DNA from: Lysobacter sp. K5869
Lineage (GTDB): Bacteria; Pseudomonadota; Gammaproteobacteria; Xanthomonadales; Xanthomonadaceae
Assembly: GCF_018847975.1 (NCBI RefSeq)
Contig: NZ_CP072597.1
Span: 4,193,001-4,257,000, forward strand
Direction: 5' to 3'
DNA length: 64,000 nucleotides
Part shown: positions 1-8,347 of the stretch, piece by piece
Numbering within the stretch: position 1 is the stretch's first letter
How the letters are laid out: each line of letters begins with the position of its first letter
Made by a program: the position numbers and the translations under genes
Notes under the pieces: model-generated
What the model was told of the DNA's origin: nothing
Databases searched by the model: none
Seen by the model: only the letters and a program-made list of their open reading frames with translations

Positions 1-1
1 C

Positions 2-1177
<1,176 letters not shown>

Positions 1178-1289
1178 TCCGCCCGCGCGCCCGCGGTGGC
1201 GGCTCGCGCGGCGCAAGCCGGGCGGCCGGCCGCGGCCGTCCCGTCACATTCGGCCGGCATCATCCGCCGCACACGCAGGAGCGACCGCC

Positions 1290-1520
1290 ATGAGCAATCC
1301 CTTCGACGACGCCAACGGCATCTTCCTGGTCCTGGTCAACGACGAGAACCAGCACTCGCTGTGGCCGCAGTTCGCCGAGATCCCGGCCGGCTGGCGCGCC
1401 GTGCACGGCCCCGGCGCGCGCCAGGAATGTTTGGGCTACATCGAGGCGAGCTGGACCGACATGCGCCCGGCCAGCCTGATCCGGGCGATGGCGCTCGACG
1501 CGGCCCGGCCCGGCGCCTGA
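1290..1520 (+). CDS. MbtH family protein (NRPS adenylation partner)
   Basis: A 76-residue protein of the usual MbtH size. It carries the family hallmarks: NPFDD at the N-terminus, [13 protein letters not shown], the PAGW motif, CLGYIE and WTDMRPASL near the C-terminus. MbtH proteins bind and activate adenylation domains of nonribosomal peptide synthetases and are rarely found away from such clusters. No synthetase is in the window, but the same-strand ABC exporter just upstream supports a cluster lying to the left. The start ATG has an AGGAG ribosome binding site about 8 bases upstream. Confidence 0.95.
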   Translation: MSNPFDDANGIFLVLVNDENQHSLWPQFAEIPAGWRAVHGPGARQECLGYIEASWTDMRPASLIRAMALDAARPGA

Positions 1521-1628
1521 AACCCTCTCGCGCCGCGGATGCCGCCGACGCGTAGCGCCCGCGGCCTAGGCCACGCACGCGCGCACGATGGCCCTATCAT
1601 CGCGGCATCCTCCCATCGCGATGCGCCC

Positions 1629-1934
1629 ATGATCACTTGCTATCTGCGTTACGTGCTCGACCCGGCCAAGCTCGACCAGTTCGAGCACTACGCGCGCCAG
1701 TGGATTCCGCTGGTCGCCCGCTTCGGCGGCACCCATCACGGTTATTTCCTGCCCGGCGAAGGCGCCAACAACATCGCCCTGGCGCTGTTCTCCTTCCCCA
1801 GCCTGGCCGAATACGAGCGCTACCGCGAACGCTCGCGCGCAGACGCCGATTGCCAAGCCTTGTTCGCCTACGCCGAGGCCACCGGCTGCTTTCTCAGCTA
1901 CGAGCGCAGCTTCTTCCGGCCAGTGTTGGAATAA
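1629..1934 (+). CDS. NIPSNAP family protein
   Basis: A 101-residue soluble protein with the look of one NIPSNAP (dimeric alpha/beta barrel) domain: N-terminal YLRYVLDPAKLDQFEHYARQW strand-helix, a central FGGTHHGYF segment and a FSFPSLAEYERYR segment. Bacterial NIPSNAP proteins have no settled function; many are annotated as possible small-molecule binders or monooxygenase-like proteins. The ATG at 1629 gives a protein starting MITCYLRY, the usual family N-terminus; longer in-frame starts upstream only add non-conserved arginine/alanine-rich residues. It sits alone between mbtH and the metallo-hydrolase gene. Confidence 0.8.
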   Translation: MITCYLRYVLDPAKLDQFEHYARQWIPLVARFGGTHHGYFLPGEGANNIALALFSFPSLAEYERYRERSRADADCQALFAYAEATGCFLSYERSFFRPVLE

Positions 1935-2045
1935 GCGCCCGCCGATTCGACCGGATCGCGCAACAAACCTGTTCGCCGCGAAGGCTGGTTCCGCGGCCGC
2001 GACCGGCCTAGCCTGATGCCGTCCCCGCCGTCAGGAAGCCCGCCC

Positions 2046-2954
2046 ATGTCCGTCTCCCCCGTCCTGCGCCTGTTGCTCGCCGCCGGCGTCGCCGCCGCCT
2101 TCGCCGGCCCCGCCGCGGCCGCCGCGCCGTTGCGCGTGGAGGTCTACAACCCCGGCGAAAAAGGCGTGTTCCCGGTTTCCTCGGAACTGGTGATCGGCGA
2201 GCGCGAGGTGGTGCTGATCGACGCCCAGTTCCAACGCGCCGACGCACAGGCGCTGGTCGAGAAGATCCGCGCCACCGGCAAGAAGCTCAGCGCCGTCTAC
2301 ATCAGCCAGAGCGATCCGGATTACTACTTCGGCCTCGACACGATCCGCGCCGCCTTCCCCGACGCGCGCATCCTCGCCACCCCGCAGACGGTGGCGGCGA
2401 TCGCCAAGACCATGGACGGCAAGCTGGCCTATTGGGGCCCGGTGCTCAAGGACAACGCGCCCAAGCAGTTGGTGCTGCCCGAGGCGCTGCAAGGCGACAC
2501 GCTCGAGATCGAAGGCCGCGCGCTGAAGATCCAAGGCCTGCGCGGCCCCGATCCGGCCCGCACCTATGTGTGGATTCCCTCGCTCAAGATCGTCGCCGGC
2601 GGCGTGGTCGTGTCCAGCGGCGGCCACGTGTTCATGGCCGATACGCAGACCCCGGCCTCGCGCCAGGATTGGTTGAAGACGCTGCGCCAGATCCAGGCGC
2701 TGAAGCCGGCCAAGGTGATTCCGGGCCACTACCTCGGCCCGATTCCGAAGGGGCTCGGCGCGGTCAAGTCCACCGCCGCCTACATCGAACGCTTCGAGCG
2801 CGAGGCCGCCAAGGCCGCCGACTCCAAGCAGCTGATCGCGGCGATGCAGGCGGCCTACCCCAAGCTCGGCGAATCGGCCTCGCTGGAACTCAGCGCCAAG
2901 GTGATCAAGGGCGAGATGCCGTGGCCGGCGCCCGCGCCGGACGCGGCCAAGTAA
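2046..2954 (+). CDS. Exported metallo-beta-lactamase-fold protein with altered metal motif
   Basis: A 302-residue protein with an N-terminal signal peptide (hydrophobic core in residues 5-26, alanine-rich cleavage region). The fold is recognisable from the order of motifs: a VVLIDAQF strand, the region where the HxHxDH zinc motif belongs, then GGHVFMADT and VIPGHYLG. In this protein the first motif reads SQSDPDYYFG (residues 87-96), so both first histidines and the final histidine are Gln, Asp and Tyr while the Asp is kept. The later Gly-Gly-His and Pro-Gly-His ligands are present. It may bind a different metal set or be a non-classical hydrolase. The substrate is unknown. Convergent with the LysR gene. 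Confidence 0.82.
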   Translation: MSVSPVLRLLLAAGVAAAFAGPAAAAAPLRVEVYNPGEKGVFPVSSELVIGEREVVLIDAQFQRADAQALVEKIRATGKKLSAVYISQSDPDYYFGLDTIRAAFPDARILATPQTVAAIAKTMDGKLAYWGPVLKDNAPKQLVLPEALQGDTLEIEGRALKIQGLRGPDPARTYVWIPSLKIVAGGVVVSSGGHVFMADTQTPASRQDWLKTLRQIQALKPAKVIPGHYLGPIPKGLGAVKSTAAYIERFEREAAKAADSKQLIAAMQAAYPKLGESASLELSAKVIKGEMPWPAPAPDAAK

Positions 2955-2985
2955 TCGCGCCCGCTTCGCGACGGCGGCGGCGCGC

Positions 2986-3918
2986 TCAGCGCCGCCGGCC
3001 CGCCGGCCGGGCCGGTTCGCGATCCCATGGCGGCGCGGCGCCGAAGCGTTCGACCAGGAAATCCAGGAACGAGCGCGCGATCGGCGGCATCAGCCGGCGG
3101 CTGGCGTAGACGCCGAACACGCCCATCTCGGGCACCTGCCAGTCCGGCAGCACCACGCTCAACTCGCCGCCGCGCAAGGCCTCGGCGATCAGGTACGTCG
3201 GCAGCATGGCGATGCCCATGCCCTCGCGCGCCGCCGCCATCAGCGCGGCCGCGTCGTTGCTGGCCAAGCCGCCGCGCACCGGCATCTCGACCTCTTGGCC
3301 GCGGCGGCTCAGTCGCCAGCGGGTTTTGCCGACGAAGTGGTGGCTCAGGCAATCGTGCCCGGCCAAATCCTCCGGCCGCTTCGGCGCGCCGCGTTCGCGC
3401 AGATACGCCGGCGAGGCGCACAGCAGCGAGCGGCATACCGACAGCTTGCGCGCGACCAGGCCCGGATCGAGTTCGTGGGCGATGCGGATCGCCAGATCGA
3501 TGCGCTCCTCGACCAGATCGACGGTGCGGTCGAGCAACAGCATGTCGATGCGCACGCCCGGATGCAGGCGCGCGTACGCCGCCACCGCCGCGGCGAGTTG
3601 GCTCTGGCCGAACGAGGAACTGCAAGTCAGCCGCAACTGCCCTTGTTCGCGCGGGTCGCCCTGCGCGCCGACCGCGGCGCGCAACTCGCCGCCGAGATCC
3701 AGCAACTGCCGGCAGCGCTGCAAGGCTTCTTCGCCGGCCGAGGTCAGCGCGATCCGGCGCGTGGTGCGATGGAACAAACGCGCGCCGAGCCAGTTCTCCA
3801 GTTCGGCCAGATAGCGCGTGGCCATCGGCCGCGAAATCTCCAGCGCCTGCGCCGCGGCGGTGACGCTGCCGCGCTGGGCGACTTCGACGAACACGGTCAT
3901 CGCGGTGAGGCGGTCCAC
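2986..3918 (-). CDS. LysR family transcriptional regulator
   Basis: A 310-residue protein with an N-terminal winged helix-turn-helix (residues 1-60, with the typical MTVFVEVAQRGSVTAAAQAL helix and the LFHRTTRRIALTSAG wing) and a periplasmic-binding-type effector domain (about 90-300). The start is a GTG at 3918, giving the common MDRLTAM N-terminus; an ATG six codons inside is the alternative. It resembles the CrgA/PA0477-like group that often controls a neighbouring gene. The divergent neighbour is the exported amidase at 4203, separated by a region containing a 14-base tandem repeat, so that gene is the most likely target. Confidence 0.93.
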   Translation of the reverse strand: MDRLTAMTVFVEVAQRGSVTAAAQALEISRPMATRYLAELENWLGARLFHRTTRRIALTSAGEEALQRCRQLLDLGGELRAAVGAQGDPREQGQLRLTCSSSFGQSQLAAAVAAYARLHPGVRIDMLLLDRTVDLVEERIDLAIRIAHELDPGLVARKLSVCRSLLCASPAYLRERGAPKRPEDLAGHDCLSHHFVGKTRWRLSRRGQEVEMPVRGGLASNDAAALMAAAREGMGIAMLPTYLIAEALRGGELSVVLPDWQVPEMGVFGVYASRRLMPPIARSFLDFLVERFGAAPPWDREPARPAGRRR

Positions 3919-3978
3919 GGGGCGGCGGCTCGTTGCGAGGGAAAGCCGGGACTCTACGGCAAGCGGCGTCGGCGCGGG

Positions 3979-4061
3979 CTCATCGGGGATGGCTTATCGA
4001 TGCCGGCTTATCGATGCCGGCTTGTCGAGACCGGCTTGTCGAGGCGAGCTCATCGAGGCGG
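3979..4061. repeat. Degenerate 14-base tandem repeat between lysR and amidase
   Basis: Six head-to-tail copies of a 14-base unit, best form cttatcgatgccgg. Copies 2 and 3 (3993-4006 and 4007-4020) are identical; copies 1, 4, 5 and 6 differ at several positions and the last is 13 bases long. The core TCGA/TCGG recurs every 14 bases. It lies in the 284-base divergent region between the LysR regulator and the amidase, so it could carry repeated regulator half-sites or be a simple slippage repeat. Confidence 0.8.
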
Positions 4062-4202
4062 ATGCGGCGCCGTGGTTTGCGGCGATCCGGCGCGGTTAAA
4101 CCGGCCGGGGTCGCGCGGCATCCGTTGAAAGCCGCCCACGCCGCGCCCGCCGAGCGCCGCGCGCCGCGCGGCCCGCCGACGCCGCCAACGAGCCCAAACG
4201 CC

Positions 4203-5891
4203 ATGATCCGTCGTTCTTCGCCGCCACCGTCCACCATCGCCGGCCTGCGCCGCGGACTCCTGCGAACGGCCTGCCTGACGGCCGGTCTGGCGGCGGTTTT
4301 CCCGCTGTCGGCGCGCGAGCCCACGGCGCCGGCCGAACGCCTGGATCTGCAAACCGCCAGCATCGCCGACCTGCAACGCGCGATGGACGCCGGCGCGCTG
4401 AGCTCGCAGCGGCTGGTGCGCCTGTCGCTGGCGCGCATCCGTGCCTACGAGCCGCAGTTGCACGCGCTGATCTCGGTCGCGCCCGACGCGCTCGCGCAGG
4501 CGCGCCGGCTCGACGCCGAGCGCCGCGCGCGCGGGCCGCGTTCGCCGCTGCACGGCATCCCGGTGCTGGTGAAGGACAACATCGACACCGCCGACCTGCC
4601 GACCACGCTCGGTTTCTACGGTCTCAAGGGCGCGCGTCCCCGCGGCGATGCGACGGTCGTCGCGCGATTGCGCGCCGCCGGCGCGATCGTGTTGGCCAAG
4701 ACCAATCTCAGCGAACTCGCCTCCGGCCCCGCGCTGAGTTCGCTCGGCGGGCAGACCCGCAATCCGCATGCGCTCGACCGCAGTCCGGCCGGTTCCTCCG
4801 GCGGCACCGCGGCGGGCGTGGCCGCGGGCTACGCGCCGCTGGGCATCGCCACCGACACCACCGGCTCGGTGCGCTGGCCGGCGGCGAGCAACGGCGTGGT
4901 CGGCCTGCGGCCCGCCACCGGCGCGCTGCCGACGACGGGCGTGCAGCCCACCGCGCCCAGCCTGGATGCGGTCGGAATCCTCGCGCGCTCGGTCGCGGAC
5001 GCGGCGCTGGCGTTGCGCGTAGTGCAGGCGCCATCGCCCGCGCGCGACGCGCCGGATTGCGCGCCCGACGACGCGCCCTTGCGCGGCGTCCGCCTGGGCT
5101 TCGCGCGCCAGGATTTCAGCGGCGACGACGACGCCGTCGATGCGGTCGTCGCGAACGCCCTGGCCCAAGCGCGCGCGGCCGGCGCCGAGGTGGTCGAGAT
5201 CGAACTGCCGCCGTGGCTGCTGCCGACCGCGAAGCAATTGCAAGCGGCCTTGGTGCGCAACGAATCGGCGCCCAGCCTCGATGCGTACCTGCGCGCGGCC
5301 TTCGCGCCGCCGGCGCCGCAGAGCCACGCCGAACTGCTGGCGCTGGCCGAACGCCTCGCCGCCGCGCCGCCCGCCGACGCCACGCCCAACCCCGGCCGCT
5401 TGCGGGGTTATCGCGACGAAGCCGCAGCGCCCGGCCTGGACGACCCGGTTTACCGCGCCGCGCGCGACGAAGGCCTGCGGTTCTTTCGCGCCTCGCTGGA
5501 CGCCGCGCTGGCGCGGCAACGCCTGGACGCGTTGATCTTCCCGACCCAAACCCGCCGCATCGAACGCATCGGCGAACCGGCGCGGGTCAACGCGCGCGGC
5601 TTGTTCGGCAATTTTCCCGGCAGCCTCGCCAGCCTCGCCGGCTGGCCGGAACTCACCGTGCCCGCCGGCGCGACCGCCGACGGCCTGCCGGTCGGCATGT
5701 CCCTGCTGATCCCTGCGCGCGACCAAGCGCGCCTGCCGGCGCTGGGCCGCGCGCTCGAACGGCGTTGGCACGGCCTACGCCAGCCGGCGGCGACGCCGCC
5801 GCTGGCGGGCGAAGCCTTCGAGTACGCGCCGCGCACGCGCGACGGCGCCGGCGGTTGCGCGCGACCGCGCGCGGCCGGCGCGTCCGCCTGA
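4203..5891 (+). CDS. Exported amidase (amidase signature family)
   Basis: A 562-residue amidase signature (AS) enzyme, hydrolysing an amide bond with a Ser-cisSer-Lys triad. The triad is visible as K124 in LVKDNID, S198 in AGSSGGT and S222 in TDTTGSVRWPA; the 24-residue gap between the serines matches known AS enzymes. The N-terminus has an arginine-rich region followed by a hydrophobic stretch (about residues 15-36, ending LSA), so it is probably exported. The start at 4203 was chosen because it puts the signal at the N-terminus; the frame stays open further upstream through the repeat region. Close relatives are often annotated 6-aminohexanoate hydrolase or Glu-tRNA amidotransferase subunit A, but export argues against the latter. 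Confidence 0.92.
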   Translation: MIRRSSPPPSTIAGLRRGLLRTACLTAGLAAVFPLSAREPTAPAERLDLQTASIADLQRAMDAGALSSQRLVRLSLARIRAYEPQLHALISVAPDALAQARRLDAERRARGPRSPLHGIPVLVKDNIDTADLPTTLGFYGLKGARPRGDATVVARLRAAGAIVLAKTNLSELASGPALSSLGGQTRNPHALDRSPAGSSGGTAAGVAAGYAPLGIATDTTGSVRWPAASNGVVGLRPATGALPTTGVQPTAPSLDAVGILARSVADAALALRVVQAPSPARDAPDCAPDDAPLRGVRLGFARQDFSGDDDAVDAVVANALAQARAAGAEVVEIELPPWLLPTAKQLQAALVRNESAPSLDAYLRAAFAPPAPQSHAELLALAERLAAAPPADATPNPGRLRGYRDEAAAPGLDDPVYRAARDEGLRFFRASLDAALARQRLDALIFPTQTRRIERIGEPARVNARGLFGNFPGSLASLAGWPELTVPAGATADGLPVGMSLLIPARDQARLPALGRALERRWHGLRQPAATPPLAGEAFEYAPRTRDGAGGCARPRAAGASA

Positions 5892-5900
5892 GCGCCGCGC

Positions 5901-8123
5901 TCAGAACCGGTACGTCAGCGCCACCCGCACATTGCGCGGCTCGCCCCAGGTGTAGGTGCTGTAGACGTTGAAGATCGTGTAGTAGCGCTTGTCCAGCAGA
6001 TTGTCGACGTTGAGCGTGGCCGAGAGCTTCTCGTCGAAGCGATAGCCCAGCATCGCATCGAGCAGCCAGTACGGCTGGGTGCGATGCTCGACGCTGGCGC
6101 CGCCCGGCGCGGAGATCGGCCCGAACGTGCGACCCTGCCAGCGCGCGCCGCCGCCGATCGTCCAGCCGTTTAGCGCGCCGTCGAAGCGGTAGCTGCTGTG
6201 CACGCTGAACTGGTCTTCCGGCTCGAGCGTGGAGACTTTCTCGCCGCGCTGGCGCGCGACCTTGTGCGCATAGCCCGCCTGAATCTGCCAGCCCGGAAGC
6301 AACTGGCCGGAGATTTCCAGTTCGTAGCCTTCGGTGCGCACGCCCTGCAAGGCGCGATACGCGACGCCGCCGGTCGGCGTGCGGCCGCCGCTGGGGTCGG
6401 GGACATTGTCCTGGTTCAAGCGGAACACCGCGGCGCTGGCGTTGAGGCGGCCGTCGTAGAATTCGCCCTTCAGGCCGAGCTCGTAGTTCTGGCCTTCGCG
6501 CGGGTCCAAGGCGCGGCCGCGTTCGTCCTGCTCGGCTTGCGGCTTGAAGATGGTGCTGTAGCTGGCGTAGGCCGACAGGTAGGCGTTGAGGTCGTAGACC
6601 AGACCCGCGTACGGCACCCACACGCCGCTCTTGTCGATGCTTTCGCTCTTGTAGTTGGCGACGCGGCTGCCGAGGATGAGCTTGAGCGGATCGGCCAGAT
6701 CGAAACGGCCGACCGCGTAGGCGCCGCTTTCGCGGGTCACCTCGTCGTTGGCGAAGGCGCGCTGCCAGTTCGGTTCGGGGATGTCGCCGTTCCAGCGGCG
6801 ATAGTCCGCTACCGAGGTCGGGTAATCGGACGGCGCGAAATAACCGGTGTTGGTCCAGCGCTTGCGCGAGGCGCTGGCGCCGAACACCACTTCGTGTTCG
6901 CGTCCGAACCACTGGAAGCGGCCGCTGACGTAGGCGTCGGCGGCGTTGGCCGCGGTCTTGCCGACGTACTGGCCCAGCCACAGGCTCACGCCGCTGCCGT
7001 CGCGCGGGTCCGGGTTTCCGGCCGCGGCCGCGCCGAGCGCGGCGTCGTAGCCGTTGACCTGATGATTGAGCTGCAGCTTGGCGATCCAGCCGTCGCCGAA
7101 CCGGTGTTCGAGCGTGGCGAAGCCGGTGCGGGTGTATTGGCGCCAGCGGCTCCAGTCGGCGCCGTTGTTGAACGAGCGCGGCATGCGGTTGAAGCGGCCG
7201 TCGGCGTCGAGCAGCGGAATGCCGCCCCAGCTGGCGCCGCGCGGATCGCTGTTCTGGTAATCGGCGCCGACGGTGAGCAGCGTGTTCTCGTCGAGGTCGG
7301 CTTCGAGGATGCCGTAGAACACGTCGGTGCTGCGCTGGTAGCGGTCGCTGTAGCTGTGCTTGTCCTGGCGCACCGCGACCGCGCGGCCGCGCACCCGGCC
7401 GCTTTCGCTCAAGGGGCCGGACACGTCGATTTCGCCGCGGTACTCGTCCCACGAGCCCGCGCCCAGGCCGAGCCGGCCCTGGAACTGGCGCGTGGGTTTC
7501 TTGCGGATCAGATTGATCGTCGCGCCCGGATCGCCGACGCCGGTCAGCAAGCCGGTCGCGCCCTTGAGCACTTCGATGCGGTCGTAGATCGCGGTGTCGC
7601 TGAGCGTGTTGCCGGCCGAGTACGCCGAATCGCGCTGCATCGGAATGCCGTCGTACTGGAAGTTCTGCACCGAGAAACCGCGCGCGTAGTACTCGGTGCG
7701 CTCGCTGTCGTAGGTGACGATGCTGATGCCGGGCGTGACCCGCATAACGTCGTCGATGCCGGTCAGGCCGAAATCGTCCATCTCCTGGCGGCCGATCACG
7801 CTGATCGATTGCGGGGTCTGGCGCGGCGTCAGCACCAGCCGGGTCGCGGTGGCGATGGTGCCGGGCGTGTAGGAGCCGCTGCCTTCGGTGACGGTGCCGA
7901 GTTGGTTGGCGACGACCTCGACCGTGTCCAGATCGGTCGGGTCGGCGGAAGCCGCTTGCGCCGCCTCGCGGGCGGGCGCGGGCGTCTGCGCGCGGACGGC
8001 CACGGGCGCGGCGAGCGCCAGCGCGCCGGTCAGGGCGAGCGCCAGCGGCGCGCGCGGCAGGCCGCGCGGGCGCGGCGCGGAATGGGTGGAAACAGGGAAA
8101 ACAGCGGAGAAATCGAGGGCCAC
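5901..8123 (-). CDS. TonB-dependent siderophore-type outer membrane receptor
   Basis: A 740-residue receptor: signal peptide (to about residue 45, ending VRAQ), TonB-box-like region DTVEVVANQ, plug domain (about 75-220, with TPQSISVIGRQEMDD and the YYARGFSVQNFQYDGIP segment typical of siderophore receptors) and a beta-barrel ending in the aromatic VALTYRF outer-membrane signal. It would import a ferric siderophore or similar ligand using TonB energy. The start is a GTG at 8123; no in-frame ATG precedes the signal peptide. No iron-box (Fur) palindrome was found upstream. The stop lies only 10 bases from the convergent amidase stop. Confidence 0.93.
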   Translation of the reverse strand: MALDFSAVFPVSTHSAPRPRGLPRAPLALALTGALALAAPVAVRAQTPAPAREAAQAASADPTDLDTVEVVANQLGTVTEGSGSYTPGTIATATRLVLTPRQTPQSISVIGRQEMDDFGLTGIDDVMRVTPGISIVTYDSERTEYYARGFSVQNFQYDGIPMQRDSAYSAGNTLSDTAIYDRIEVLKGATGLLTGVGDPGATINLIRKKPTRQFQGRLGLGAGSWDEYRGEIDVSGPLSESGRVRGRAVAVRQDKHSYSDRYQRSTDVFYGILEADLDENTLLTVGADYQNSDPRGASWGGIPLLDADGRFNRMPRSFNNGADWSRWRQYTRTGFATLEHRFGDGWIAKLQLNHQVNGYDAALGAAAAGNPDPRDGSGVSLWLGQYVGKTAANAADAYVSGRFQWFGREHEVVFGASASRKRWTNTGYFAPSDYPTSVADYRRWNGDIPEPNWQRAFANDEVTRESGAYAVGRFDLADPLKLILGSRVANYKSESIDKSGVWVPYAGLVYDLNAYLSAYASYSTIFKPQAEQDERGRALDPREGQNYELGLKGEFYDGRLNASAAVFRLNQDNVPDPSGGRTPTGGVAYRALQGVRTEGYELEISGQLLPGWQIQAGYAHKVARQRGEKVSTLEPEDQFSVHSSYRFDGALNGWTIGGGARWQGRTFGPISAPGGASVEHRTQPYWLLDAMLGYRFDEKLSATLNVDNLLDKRYYTIFNVYSTYTWGEPRNVRVALTYRF

Positions 8124-8138
8124 GGCGAGCGCTTCCGG

Positions 8139-8219
8139 CAGAGGGGTGATGACTCCTCTGGCGGCGGCTCGAGGTACGAAGAGGCGCGGCGGGGATGGCG
8201 CGCGCGGGCCGTCAGTATA
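8139..8219 (-). promoter_or_regulatory. Possible leader hairpin and -10 element of the TonB receptor gene
   Basis: Upstream of the receptor start there is an inverted repeat at 8139-8160 (cagagg/cctctg arms, 7-8 pairs with a short loop) about 16 bases before the GTG. On the minus strand a TATACT sequence lies at 8214-8219, a good -10 match in this GC-rich context, but the -35 region is poor. The hairpin would be in the 5' untranslated leader and could affect translation. Weak evidence. Confidence 0.25.
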
Positions 8220-8347
8220 GGCCTTGAAGCGCCGGTGCGACCGGTTTCACGATCGTTCCGGCCGCGCGGCGCGGAATCGGGCGACGGCGGGCGGCTCGTC
8301 GGGCGCGCCGGGCGCGAACGCGACCAGACACGTCCGACACCGCGGCC

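Noticed and set aside
1539..1628. Longer N-terminus for the NIPSNAP protein
   Set aside because: The added residues are arginine-rich and lack the family pattern; the ATG at 1629 gives the standard N-terminus.
8124..8347. Fur box upstream of the TonB-dependent receptor gene
   Set aside because: No sequence resembling GATAATGATAATCATTATC was found in this stretch; only a hairpin and a -10-like element are visible.
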